From: Streptomyces sp. CG1
Lineage (GTDB): Bacteria; Actinomycetota; Actinomycetes; Streptomycetales; Streptomycetaceae
Direction of reading: 5' to 3'
Assembly (NCBI RefSeq): GCF_041080625.1
Contig: NZ_CP163518.1
Location: forward strand, 4,774,001-4,838,000
Length of the DNA stretch: 64,000 nucleotides
The notes beneath the pieces are model-generated. The model was not told the DNA's origin and did not search any database. It saw only the letters and a list, made by a program, of their open reading frames with translations. The stretch's first letter is position 1; every line of letters starts with the position of its first letter. Below, piece after piece: positions 41,118 through 49,331 of the stretch. The translations under genes and the position numbers were made by a program.

Positions 41118-41228
41118 ACCGCACCCCCTTCCTGACAGTCCGGACGCGACCGGACAGCGCTGGACAGTGACCGTACGCAACCGCGTCGTCACTATTCACA
41201 GGTAGCAGTCGCAGCCACTCTGAGTGAT

Positions 41229-41753
41229 GTGAACCAGCAAATCTCCACCCCCATCCCGAACTTCACCGCGCAGCTGTCCGCCACGCCACGCGGCGCCCGC
41301 CTCGCCCGTCTGCTCGCCACGGAACAACTCCGCACCTGGGGCTTCCCGTTGGACCCGGCGGAGCTAATCGTCGCCGAACTGGCGGCCAACGCCGCCACGC
41401 ACGGCCGGGTAGCGGGACGGGATTTCCGGCTGACCCTCTACGTCGTCGCCGACACCCTCCGTATCGAGGTGACCGACACGAGGGGTGACCGGCTCCCCCG
41501 GCCTGGACGACCCGCCCCTGACGCCGACTCAGGGCGCGGGCTGCTCCTCGTCGAGACACTGGCCGACCGCTGGGGCACCGCGCCGGGGCGGACGCCGCGC
41601 AAGACGGTGTGGGCCGAGGTCGCTCTGCCACCGCAACACGGAAACCCGTGCTGCGGTCCAAGGGGCGCTCTATGCCAAAAGACCACGAGGGAGAAAACAC
41701 CTCACCAAGCCCCACCCCTCCCGCCCACGGCGCAAACTCACTCACGAGGGTGA
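41229..41753 (+). CDS. ATP-binding protein (anti-sigma-factor-like HATPase)
   Basis: 174 residues. The GHKL fold spans about 1-135: ELIVAELAANAATHGRVAG (N-box), EVTDTRGDRLP (G1) and DADSGRGLLLVETLADRWG (G2). The last about 35 residues (from PQHGNPCC) are Cys/Pro-rich, unlike usual family ends, and may be read-through into the spacer. This is the third member of the XRE-DUF397-HATPase system, in which the ATPase is thought to control the regulator or a sigma factor. Confidence 0.88.
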   Translation: MNQQISTPIPNFTAQLSATPRGARLARLLATEQLRTWGFPLDPAELIVAELAANAATHGRVAGRDFRLTLYVVADTLRIEVTDTRGDRLPRPGRPAPDADSGRGLLLVETLADRWGTAPGRTPRKTVWAEVALPPQHGNPCCGPRGALCQKTTREKTPHQAPPLPPTAQTHSRG

Positions 41754-41892
41754 ACCTCGCCAACTCGGCCGGCGTGGCGCCTGGTTCCGCGCTCTACGCT
41801 CAGCGCGACCACCCCAGAAAAGCGACGGCCCCCGGCCGGGAGTAGCGATCCCGATCGAGGGCCTGACCACCCAGGAAGACGAACCCTTCCCG

Positions 41893-42750
41893 ATGGATGC
41901 CCAGAACCCTAGCGCGCCCGTGCACGCCGAGTCCCGCATTGTCGCCAACAACCACCCGAACCGGCGGTGTGAATCCGGCTCCGGCGGCCTGATCCACGAC
42001 AACGCCCGCCACACCTCCCACTTCACGGTGGTCGGCAACCACCTGGCCCAGCACCCGAAAATGTCGGCGCTCGCCATCGGGCTCGGCGTGCACATCCAGT
42101 CGCTCCCGCCCGGCGCCCGCGTCGACATCAAGACCCTCACCGCCCGCTTCCCGGAGGGCGCGACCCGTATCGCGGCGGCCCTGCGGGAGCTGGAGACGTA
42201 CGGCTATCTGCGCCGCGAGCGCCAACGCGTTCCCGACGGCCGTATCGTCACGCGCACGGTCTCCTGCAACCAGCCGGGCCGCCGCCGTACCGACGACCAC
42301 GTGCCCAAGCCCGCGCGGCCGAAGAAGGCGCCCCGCAAGGCACTCCCGCCCTTACCGCGCCCGGCCTGCCCCTCCCCCGCCCTCATCCGACAGGCCACGG
42401 ACCTCCTCGCGGACCTCCGCCGCCACGACTCCCGCCTCCTGCTCTCGGCCCGCGACACGGCCCACTTGGCGCCCGGAGTCGCCGCCTGGCTGGAGCGCGA
42501 CGTGGCCCCCACAGCCGTACGCCAGGCTCTGATCACGGGCCTGCCGGAGGAGCCCCTGTGCCGCCCGGCGGCCCTGCTGGCCCACCGCCTGGCGGAGCAG
42601 CTGCCTCCTCTGCCCCCGTTCCGTACCCCGGCACCCTCGCCGACGGTCCGGCACCCCCTCCGGAACTGCGAAGGCTGTGACCGCGCCTTCCGATCACCCG
42701 AGTCCGGCCGGTGCCTCGACCGCCGATCCGGTCTCCCGGCGCCCGCCTAG
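41893..42750 (+). CDS. Helix-turn-helix domain protein
   Basis: 285 residues. RHTSHFTVVGNHLAQHPKMSALAIGLGVHIQSLPPGARVDIKTLTARFPEGATRIAAALRELETYGYLRRE is a winged-helix (replication-initiator-like) domain at about 45-115. A Pro/Lys-rich linker, a helical region (LLADLRRHDSRLLLSARDTAHLAPGVAAWLERD) and a C-terminal Cys pair (CEGCDRAF) follow. In related Streptomyces proteins, as I recall, a second Cys pair (CRDCR) follows; here it reads CLDRR, so a zinc site would be incomplete. Its targets are unknown. Confidence 0.78.
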   Translation: MDAQNPSAPVHAESRIVANNHPNRRCESGSGGLIHDNARHTSHFTVVGNHLAQHPKMSALAIGLGVHIQSLPPGARVDIKTLTARFPEGATRIAAALRELETYGYLRRERQRVPDGRIVTRTVSCNQPGRRRTDDHVPKPARPKKAPRKALPPLPRPACPSPALIRQATDLLADLRRHDSRLLLSARDTAHLAPGVAAWLERDVAPTAVRQALITGLPEEPLCRPAALLAHRLAEQLPPLPPFRTPAPSPTVRHPLRNCEGCDRAFRSPESGRCLDRRSGLPAPA

Positions 42751-42799
42751 CATGAACGTGACGATCCTTGCCCCTGGGCACAGACGAGGAGCGAGCGCC

Positions 42800-43417
42800 A
42801 TGACCATCGCCCCGGACAACGCACGGCAGGGCAGCTCCCACCTGTACCGGACCCTGCGGGACTTCGTTCAGTCCATGGACGACGCCCTGCCCGGGAAGTT
42901 CGAGATCACCAAGGAAGGGATCGTTCACGACATGGTGTCGCCGGGAGGGCCCCATGAGGTCACGGCAGCACACGTCAGCCGCCGTCTGGAACGGATCATG
43001 CCGGACGAGTTGCTGGCCCACACCGGTACACCCGATGTGGAAGACGAGCCAGAAGGCATCATGCGCCATCCCGACGTGATGGTGATCGCGTGGACCGACC
43101 TCGACGTCGAGGGCTCCATCGACCCTCACGCGCTCATTGCCGCCATCGAAGTGGTCTCCAAGTCCAACCCCGACAACGACTGGGTCACCAAGATGCGCGA
43201 CTACCCCCTCATGGGTATCCCCGTCTACGCGGTCTTCGACCCACGCACCGGCACCGGAGCCGTCCTCACCGACATCCACTCCACCCCCGGCGGTCCGCGC
43301 TACGCGACCCGCAAGGACTTCGTCTACGGCGAGGACGTCACGATCGGCGACTGGACGATCTCCACGGACAACCTGCCGCTCTACAAGGACCAGAGCGGCA
43401 CACAATCCGAGCGTTGA
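42800..43417 (+). CDS. Uma2 family (DUF820) protein
   Basis: 205 residues with ribosome site GACGAGGAGCG before the ATG. The predicted PD-(D/E)XK elements are KFEITKEGIVHDMVSP, RHPDVMVIAWTDLD and ALIAAIEVVSKSNPDNDWVTKMRDYPLMGIPVYAVFDPRTG, the last holding the E-V-x-K-like catalytic strand. It is the second Uma2 gene in the window; the two share only family-level similarity. Function unknown. Confidence 0.85.
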   Translation: MTIAPDNARQGSSHLYRTLRDFVQSMDDALPGKFEITKEGIVHDMVSPGGPHEVTAAHVSRRLERIMPDELLAHTGTPDVEDEPEGIMRHPDVMVIAWTDLDVEGSIDPHALIAAIEVVSKSNPDNDWVTKMRDYPLMGIPVYAVFDPRTGTGAVLTDIHSTPGGPRYATRKDFVYGEDVTIGDWTISTDNLPLYKDQSGTQSER

Positions 43418-43445
43418 CAGTCGCCGGTCGCTTTGGAGTGGCCGA

Positions 43446-44372
43446 CTACGAGTGACCCAGTTCCGCGGTCTCCTCGTCGCCCGCCTCCGGGACCGAGCCC
43501 GTGCCGCGGGCGGGGCGGAGCGGGAAGGGGTCGACCCGCGTCTCGTCGATGACCGGCGGGGCCGGCTGCGGGGGCTTCGGCATGACCGCGGCCTCCGAGT
43601 GGCCGCCGCAGCCGTAGGCCAGGGAGACCACGCGGCCGTCGGCTGGGGAGAACTCGTTGGCGCAGACGCCGAAGGCCTGGCCGAGGGAGCCGCCGATGGG
43701 GTTCAGGAAGCCGCAGGTCAGACAGGTCGCCGGGGCGGCCTGGGCCATCGCGGTCTTGGGGCCGTACGACTCCTCCCAGCGGTCCGCCGCGATATGGAGG
43801 CCGTAACGGGAGAGGACTCGGGCGCGGCGCATGCCCAGTTCCTCGGCGACTGCCGCGATCGAGCCCCGGGTAGGGACCGTGGGCTGGGCGGCCGGGGCGC
43901 CCGGAGTGACGTCGGCGTCCTCCGCCTCCGCCAGTTCCGCCATCTCGTGCGAGACCGCAGAACTCGGCAGCGGCTCCTCCTCGCCGGTGTAGCCAGGCTC
44001 CAGGCGCAGGTCCTCCTGGTCGGTGGGGAGCAGATCGCCGGGGCCGAGATCGCCGGGGCGCAGCCGCTCGCTCCACGGGACCCACTCGGGGGCGAGCAGG
44101 GCGTCGGAGCCGGGGAGGAGGACCACCTCGTCGAGCGTGACGATCTTGGCGCGGGAGGCGCGGGCCACGGTCACCGCCCAGCGCCAGCCGCGGTAGCCCG
44201 GCTCCTTGCACTCGAAGAAGTGCGTCACAACGCGGTCGCCCTCGGACACCAGGCCGGCGTGCTCGCCGACCACGCCGGGCGCGGCGGCCTCCTCGGCGGC
44301 ACCACGGGCGAGATCGACCGCCTCGGCGCACAGACGGTCGGGGGTGCGGCTTCGCGTTGTCGCTGCGCTCAC
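43446..44372 (-). CDS. DUF3027 domain protein
   Basis: 308 residues from GTG 44372. DLARGAAEEAA, GDRVVTHFFECKEPGYRGWRWAVTVARA and APEWVPWSERLRPGDLGPGDLLPT are the DUF3027 core. The second half has RARVLSRYGLHIAADRW and a CLTCGFLNPIGGSLGQAFGVCANEFSPADGRVVSLAYGCGGHSE stretch with four cysteines and a histidine that could bind zinc. It is actinobacterial and of unknown function. It is divergent from the MFS gene, with a 259-base gap. Confidence 0.85.
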   Translation of the reverse strand: MSAATTRSRTPDRLCAEAVDLARGAAEEAAAPGVVGEHAGLVSEGDRVVTHFFECKEPGYRGWRWAVTVARASRAKIVTLDEVVLLPGSDALLAPEWVPWSERLRPGDLGPGDLLPTDQEDLRLEPGYTGEEEPLPSSAVSHEMAELAEAEDADVTPGAPAAQPTVPTRGSIAAVAEELGMRRARVLSRYGLHIAADRWEESYGPKTAMAQAAPATCLTCGFLNPIGGSLGQAFGVCANEFSPADGRVVSLAYGCGGHSEAAVMPKPPQPAPPVIDETRVDPFPLRPARGTGSVPEAGDEETAELGHS

Positions 44373-44631
44373 AGGTATCGCTTCTCTCCTACGCCGTCTC
44401 GTCGAGTGCGGCTGCCTGAAGGCGGTGAAGCGGACGGAGCGGACCTTGGGGCCGCATCGACGTCTGCTCCCGATCGCGCTCGGGCGCACCTCTGCCATCC
44501 ATTCTGCGTTATGGCTGAGATACGCACGCTACACCGAACGAGATTCGTCACCGCCACGCGGCATTCTCTCGCACTCGCGCACCCATGACGTACGTGCCGT
44601 ACCGCACTATCCACAGCCTTCTCGGGGCACT

Positions 44632-46035
44632 ATGAAGCACGTGGTGACCGCGGACAGGCGTGGTGTTCGGGGTGGCGGTGCGGGCCGGGTCGGCGGCGCC
44701 GTCCGCTCCGTCGGGCGTGCCTTGCACTTTCCCGTCACCGGAGCCGCGCGGGGCATCCGCAGGGCCACGCACGCGCACGGTGCGGGCGAGTCGGGGCTGG
44801 GCAAGCTGATCGAGCTGCACGCGGTGAACGGCGCCGGTGATGTCATGATCACCGTGGCGCTCGCCTCCACGGTGTTCTTCTCGGTGCCGACGGCTGAGGC
44901 CCGCGGCCGGGTCGCGCTGTACCTCGCCATCACGATGGCCCCCTTCACCGTCCTCGCGCCCGTGATCGGCCCCCTTCTCGACCGGCTGCCGCACGGGCGG
45001 CGCGCCGCGATGGCCGGGGCCATGCTGGCCCGTGCACTGCTCGCGCTCGTGATCTCGGGCGCCGTGGCGAGCGGCAGCCTGGAGCTGTATCCCGCCGCGC
45101 TGGGGGTGCTGGTCGCCTCGAAGGCGTACGGGGTGGTGCGCAGTGCGGTCGTACCGCGGCTGCTGCCGCCCCGGTTCTCGCTGGTGAAGGCCAACTCGCG
45201 GGTCACGCTCGCCGGGTTGCTGGCCACCGGTGTCGCCGCGCCGGTGGCAGCGGGGCTGCACAAGGTCGGCGATCCCTGGCCGCTGTACGGCGCCTTCGTG
45301 ATCTTCGTCGGGGGCACGCTCCTGTCGTTCTCCCTGCCGCCCAAGGTGGACTCGGCCCGGGGCGAGGGCGTGGCGCTGCTCGCGGCCGACGAGCAGCATC
45401 TGCACGGGCCGCGCAGGAAGGCACAGGCGAAACGGCCGGGGCTGCGGACCGTGGGGCCCGCCGTCATCCATGCGCTCGGCGCCAACGCGGCCCTGCGCTG
45501 CCTGTCCGGCTTCCTGATCTTCTTCCTGGCCTTCCTGCTGCGCGAGCATCCGCTGACCGGGGAGAGCGCGGCGGTCTCGCTCGGGATAGTGGGCGTCGCC
45601 GCCGGGGTGGGCAACGCGCTGGGCACGGCCGTCGGGGCCTGGCTGAAGTCGCGCGCCCCGGAGATCATCATCGTGACCGTCGTCGCGGTGGTGCTCGGTG
45701 CGGCGATCGTCGCCGCCCTGTTCTTCGGGGCGTTCCTGGTGGCCTGTCTGGCCGCCGTCGCCGGGTTCGCCCAGGCGCTGGCCAAGCTGGCGCTGGACGC
45801 GCTGATCCAGCGGGACGTGCCGGAGCTGGTGCGCACCTCGGCGTTCGCCCGCTCGGAGACGCTGCTGCAGATGGCGTGGGTGTTCGGTGGCGCGGTCGGC
45901 ATCGTGCTGCCGCTCAACGGGACCGTCGGCCTGCTGATCGGCGCGGTGTTCGTGGCCGTCGGCTGGCTGACCACGCTGAAGGGCCTGCTCGCCTCGGCCC
46001 GCCACGGCGGCCACGCCCGCCCTCGCGTGGCCTAG
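44632..46035 (+). CDS. MFS transporter
   Basis: 467 residues: a basic, Gly-rich N-tail of about 60 residues, then about eleven to twelve membrane helices (LYLAITMAPFTVLAPVIGPLLDRLPHGRRAAM is the first cytoplasmic-loop signature). The middle loop holds a polar insert (ADEQHLHGPRRKAQAKRPG). Start choice is uncertain between ATG 44632 and GTG 44642. Orthologues sit next to DUF3027 and DUF2771 genes in Streptomyces. The substrate is unknown. Confidence 0.82.
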   Translation: MKHVVTADRRGVRGGGAGRVGGAVRSVGRALHFPVTGAARGIRRATHAHGAGESGLGKLIELHAVNGAGDVMITVALASTVFFSVPTAEARGRVALYLAITMAPFTVLAPVIGPLLDRLPHGRRAAMAGAMLARALLALVISGAVASGSLELYPAALGVLVASKAYGVVRSAVVPRLLPPRFSLVKANSRVTLAGLLATGVAAPVAAGLHKVGDPWPLYGAFVIFVGGTLLSFSLPPKVDSARGEGVALLAADEQHLHGPRRKAQAKRPGLRTVGPAVIHALGANAALRCLSGFLIFFLAFLLREHPLTGESAAVSLGIVGVAAGVGNALGTAVGAWLKSRAPEIIIVTVVAVVLGAAIVAALFFGAFLVACLAAVAGFAQALAKLALDALIQRDVPELVRTSAFARSETLLQMAWVFGGAVGIVLPLNGTVGLLIGAVFVAVGWLTTLKGLLASARHGGHARPRVA

Positions 46036-46090
46036 GCCCTGTCGTCAAACTCCTGTCGCCCGCCCGGAGGGCGTGCCGCGCCGGCCTAGC

Positions 46091-46135
46091 GGACCCGACG
46101 GACCCGACGGACCTGACGGACCTGACGGACCTGAC
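46091..46135. repeat. 9-bp tandem repeat, five copies
   Basis: GGACCCGAC (two copies) then GGACCTGAC (three copies), directly in tandem, just after the MFS gene. No supported gene covers it. Confidence 0.8.
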
Positions 46136-46173
46136 GCCCCGACCGATACCGGCATGCCGGCGTCTCGACACCT

Positions 46174-46290
46174 CGGCCGACCCCGGCGTCTCGGTGCCCC
46201 GGCCAACCCGGCGTCCCAGCCGACCCCCGGCGTCCCGGCCAACCCGGCGTCCCGGCACCCCGGCCAACCCCGGCATCCCGGCACCCCAGC
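46174..46290. repeat. Imperfect ACCCGGCGTCCCGGC-type repeats
   Basis: At least five imperfect units of about 19-27 bases built on GGCCAACCCGGCGTCCCGG with ACCCCGGCATCCCGGCACC variants. Together with the 9-bp array this fills most of the 395-base spacer before the DUF2771 gene. No convincing CDS is present there. Confidence 0.65.
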
Positions 46291-46317
46291 CGGCCCCGCA
46301 GTGGTCTGACCTGCCCC

Positions 46318-46375
46318 GGCGTAACGAACCGGATACGTTTTCCCGGTGGTGGGCACGGCTGGCGTAACGAACCGG
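46318..46375. repeat. Pair of 15-bp direct repeats upstream of the DUF2771 gene
   Basis: GGCGTAACGAACCGG occurs at 46318-46332 and again, identically, at 46361-46375, 43 bases apart (about four helical turns). They are 56 bases before the ATG and embedded in less GC-rich DNA, as expected for regulator half-sites or a promoter. Confidence 0.55.
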
Positions 46376-46430
46376 GGCACGCCGTACCCCACGTGGGCGG
46401 ACGGCTCCGGGCGCCCGATAGCCTTCGGCC

Positions 46431-46928
46431 ATGACCACGCTGCCCCGCGGCGAAGCCGCTGATGTACCACGCGTTGTGCGACGCCGCCGCGCCGTCGCCG
46501 CCGCCGGCGCCGTTACCGCCGGACTGCTCGTCCTCACGGCCTGCGAGAAGCCGTCGCCCGTCGCGACGGTCACCGTCGGCACGAGCTCGGTCAACTCCGA
46601 GGCCATGTGCTACAACGACGGCAACGCGCTGGACGCCAAGTCGCTGACGAACTGCGTCAAGAACGTCGACAAGTCCAAGTCCATCAAGGTCGACCAGGAC
46701 GAGACGGTCCGCTTCGGTGTCGACCCGAAGATCGCGGACGCCGGCTGGGTCCTCCTGGTGAACGGCCAGCAGTTCACCGACGTCAGCAAGAAGACCTACC
46801 GCACCATCCCGGGCAGCGCGTTCTTCAACCAGCAGTACGGCACCCAGGGCGACACCAACACGGTCACGATCCGCATGGGCGACAAGTCCAACCAGGGCAT
46901 GTGGTCGTTCAAGCTGAAGAAGGCCTGA
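46431..46928 (+). CDS. DUF2771 family lipoprotein
   Basis: 165 residues. The N-terminal RRRRAVAAAGAVTAGLLVLTAC is a lipoprotein signal with lipobox LTAC (Cys near 38). The mature part has two more cysteines (AMCYND, TNCVKN), then FGVDPKIADAGWVLLVNGQQFTD, as in DUF2771 proteins of unknown function at the actinobacterial cell surface. TAGCCT lies six bases before the ATG and no ribosome site is seen, suggesting a leaderless transcript. It is the first gene of a run with mqnB and mqnD. Confidence 0.85.
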   Translation: MTTLPRGEAADVPRVVRRRRAVAAAGAVTAGLLVLTACEKPSPVATVTVGTSSVNSEAMCYNDGNALDAKSLTNCVKNVDKSKSIKVDQDETVRFGVDPKIADAGWVLLVNGQQFTDVSKKTYRTIPGSAFFNQQYGTQGDTNTVTIRMGDKSNQGMWSFKLKKA

Positions 46929-47647
46929 TCACGGCCTCCGTACACATCCTCGTGGCCACCGCGGTCCCGGCCGAACGGGACGCGGTGGCACGGGCGTTCC
47001 CCGGCGCCGTGACCGAGGTACGGCTGCCCGGCGCGCCGCTGAGCCGTACCGCCGGCGGCTGGGATCTGCTCGCCGCGGGCGTCGGACCGGCCCGCGCCGC
47101 CGCCTCCACCGCCGCCGCCCTGACCGCCGCCGCCCTCGGCGGCGCCCCGTACGACCTGGTCGTCTGCGCCGGGATCGGCGGTGGCTTCCAGCCCGGCGCG
47201 CCCGTCGGCTCGCTCGTCGTCGCCGACGCGATCACCGTCGCCGACCTGGGCGCCGAGACCGCCGACGGCTTCCTCCCGGTCACCGAACTGGGCTTCGGCA
47301 CCGTTACCCACCGACCGCCCGAGTCGGCCGTACGCGCCGTGTCCGAGGCGACCGGCGCCCGCACCGGCACGATCCTCACCGTCTCCACCGTCACCGGCAC
47401 CGCCGCCCGCGCCGCCGCCCTGCGCGAGCGGCACCCCGGCGCGCTCGCCGAGGGCATGGAGGGCTTCGGGGTGGCGGAGGCGGCCGCCGCGCACGGGGTG
47501 CCGGTGCTGGAGATACGCGCGGTCTCCAACCCGGTCGGCCCGCGCGACCGCGCCGCCTGGCGCATCGGCGACGCCCTCACCGCCCTCACCGAGGCCTTCG
47601 GGAAGCTCGCGCCCGTATTGGAGAGTTGGACACCGTATGACCAGTGA
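46925..47647 (+). CDS. mqnB: Futalosine hydrolase (menaquinone futalosine pathway)
   Basis: About 232-240 residues of the nucleoside-phosphorylase fold: VATAVPAERDAVARAF, VVCAGIGGGFQPGAPVGSLVVAD, then the substrate-binding EGMEGFGVAEAA and the catalytic region near EIRAVSNPVGPRD. It removes hypoxanthine from futalosine to give dehypoxanthine futalosine. There is no ATG, and the first GTG (46952) would cut into the first beta strand (VHILVATA). A CTG at 46925 overlaps the upstream TGA as CTGA and restores it. MqnD follows with an 11-base overlap. Confidence 0.88.
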   Translation: MITASVHILVATAVPAERDAVARAFPGAVTEVRLPGAPLSRTAGGWDLLAAGVGPARAAASTAAALTAAALGGAPYDLVVCAGIGGGFQPGAPVGSLVVADAITVADLGAETADGFLPVTELGFGTVTHRPPESAVRAVSEATGARTGTILTVSTVTGTAARAAALRERHPGALAEGMEGFGVAEAAAAHGVPVLEIRAVSNPVGPRDRAAWRIGDALTALTEAFGKLAPVLESWTPYDQ

Positions 47648-48488
47648 GCCTCTGCAGATCGCGTACTCGCCCTGCCCGAACGACACCTTCGTCTTCGACG
47701 CCCTCGCCCACGGCCGCGTCCCCGGCGCGCCCGCCCTGGACGTGACCTTCGCCGACATCGACATCACCAACGGCATGGCCGAGCGCGGCGAGTTCGACGT
47801 GCTGAAGGTGTCGTACGCCGTCCTGCCGTACATCCTCGGCGAATACGCGCTGCTGCCGTGCGGCGGTGCGCTGGGGCGGGGCTGCGGGCCGCTGGTGCTC
47901 ACGCGGGAGGCCGATGTCGATCTGACGGGCCGTACGGTCGCGGTGCCGAGCGAGAAGTCGACCGCGTACCTGCTGTTCCGGCTGTGGGCGGCGGACACGC
48001 TCCCGGGCGGAGGGGTCGGTGAGATCGTGGTGATGCCGTTCCACGAGATCATGCCGGCCGTGCGGGACGGCAAGGTGGACGCAGGACTCGTCATCCACGA
48101 GGCCCGGTTCACGTACCAGAACTACGGCCTGCACAAGCTCGCCGACATGGGCGAGCACTGGGAGCGGACCACCGGGCTGCCGATCCCGCTCGGCGCGATC
48201 GTCGCCAAGCGCTCGCTGGGCGCGGACACGCTGACGCGGCTCGCCGACTCCATCCGCGCCTCCGTGCTGGCCGCCTGGGACGACCCCGAGGTGTCCCAGC
48301 CGTACGTCATGGCCCACGCCCAGGAGATGGACCCGGCCGTCGCCGACCAGCACATCGGGCTGTACGTCAACGAGTTCACCGCCGGCCTCGGCGAGGACGG
48401 CTATGCGGCGGTCCGCGGGCTGCTCACACGTGCGGCGGCCGAGGGGCTGTTGCCGCCCCTCGGCCCGGATGCGCTCGCTTTTCCCTGA
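47637..48488 (+). CDS. mqnD: 1,4-dihydroxy-6-naphthoate synthase
   Basis: 283 residues starting MTSEPLQIAYSPCPNDTFVFDALAHGR. It has the periplasmic-binding-protein-like fold with family motifs ADIDITNGMAERGEFDVLKVSYAVLPYI, VAVPSEKSTAYLLF and GLVIHEARFTYQNYGL, the conserved His lying in the last. It converts cyclic dehypoxanthine futalosine to 1,4-dihydroxy-6-naphthoate in menaquinone synthesis. It overlaps mqnB by 11 bases, so translation is coupled. Confidence 0.95.
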   Translation: MTSEPLQIAYSPCPNDTFVFDALAHGRVPGAPALDVTFADIDITNGMAERGEFDVLKVSYAVLPYILGEYALLPCGGALGRGCGPLVLTREADVDLTGRTVAVPSEKSTAYLLFRLWAADTLPGGGVGEIVVMPFHEIMPAVRDGKVDAGLVIHEARFTYQNYGLHKLADMGEHWERTTGLPIPLGAIVAKRSLGADTLTRLADSIRASVLAAWDDPEVSQPYVMAHAQEMDPAVADQHIGLYVNEFTAGLGEDGYAAVRGLLTRAAAEGLLPPLGPDALAFP

Positions 48489-48516
48489 CGGGGTCCGTTA
48501 GGTCCCCTGAGGTTCC

Positions 48517-48900
48517 CTATACGTCCAGCTGGTCGGCGACCGCCCGCAGCAGGCCGGCGATCTGCTTGCCGGAGGCCTTGTCCGGGTAGCGGCCCTTCTC
48601 GAGCATCGGCGTGATGTTCTCGAGAAGGGTCGTCAGGTCCTGCACGATCGAGGCCAGCTCGTCCGGCTTCTTGCGCTGGGCGGCGGCGACCGACGGCGCC
48701 GGCTCCAGCACGGTCACCGACAGCGCCTGGTCACCGCGTTGACCGGCCACGACGCCGAACTCCACGCGCTGTCCCGGCTTGAGTGCATCGACTCCGGCGG
48801 GGAGAACAGAGGAATGGACGAAGACGTCGCCGCCGTCGTCGCGGGAGAGAAAGCCGAAGCCCTTCTCGCTGTTGAACCATTTGACACGCCCGGTCGGCAC
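48517..48900 (-). CDS. Cold-shock domain protein with helical C-terminal extension
   Basis: 127 residues. The N-terminal cold-shock domain (about 1-66) has both RNA-binding motifs intact: KWFNSEKGFGFLSRDDGGDVFVH. The C-terminal 60 residues (PDELASIVQDLTTLLENITPMLEKGRYPDKASGKQIAGLLRAVADQLDV) form predicted helices not found in short Csp proteins. GTG at 48900 gives the family start (VPTGRVKWF). It matches S. coelicolor SCO4325 from memory. It is convergent with mqnD. Confidence 0.93.
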   Translation of the reverse strand: MPTGRVKWFNSEKGFGFLSRDDGGDVFVHSSVLPAGVDALKPGQRVEFGVVAGQRGDQALSVTVLEPAPSVAAAQRKKPDELASIVQDLTTLLENITPMLEKGRYPDKASGKQIAGLLRAVADQLDV

Positions 48901-49075
48901 CGTCTGTCCTCGTCCTCGCACTAGTTGGGAACTGCTGCTTCTACTGCTCGGAAAGTGCTCTTGATAGCAGTAGAGCGGGTCGACCGTGACCCGCCGCTAC
49001 CAAGCGTAATGGTCTCGGGGCGGGTGACAAGACGTCCCCCGGTTGTTCTCTCGCGCTGGGAACTACCCTGGTCCG

Positions 49076-49327
49076 GTGCGTGACAAAACCCAAACGAATT
49101 CCGCCGCGCCCGGTGACCACCTGATCCGTACCGGTGCGATCGTCTTCTTCGTCGGTGCCGTGGCTACGCTCGTCACGGTGGCGCCGCTGTTCCTCGGCGC
49201 GAAGCCTTTTCCGACGTACATGTACTGCATGAGCATGCTCATGGGCGTCGGTTTCCTGCTGGCCGGCGCGGGGGTGCTGCGCTCGGTGGCCGCCGGCCGA
49301 CGTCAGGCACGCGCCGCGGCCGAGTAG
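49076..49327 (+). CDS. Small two-helix membrane protein
   Basis: 83 residues from GTG 49076. The N-terminus is polar and hydrophobic helices lie at about 17-40 (TGAIVFFVGAVATLVTVAPLFLG) and 46-67 (YMYCMSMLMGVGFLLAGAGVL), with a basic Ala-rich tail. TACCCT lies six bases upstream of the start and no ribosome site is visible, so the transcript is probably leaderless. The function is unknown. It is divergent from the cold-shock gene and convergent with the HAD gene. Confidence 0.78.
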   Translation: MRDKTQTNSAAPGDHLIRTGAIVFFVGAVATLVTVAPLFLGAKPFPTYMYCMSMLMGVGFLLAGAGVLRSVAAGRRQARAAAE

Positions 49328-49331
49328 GCGG

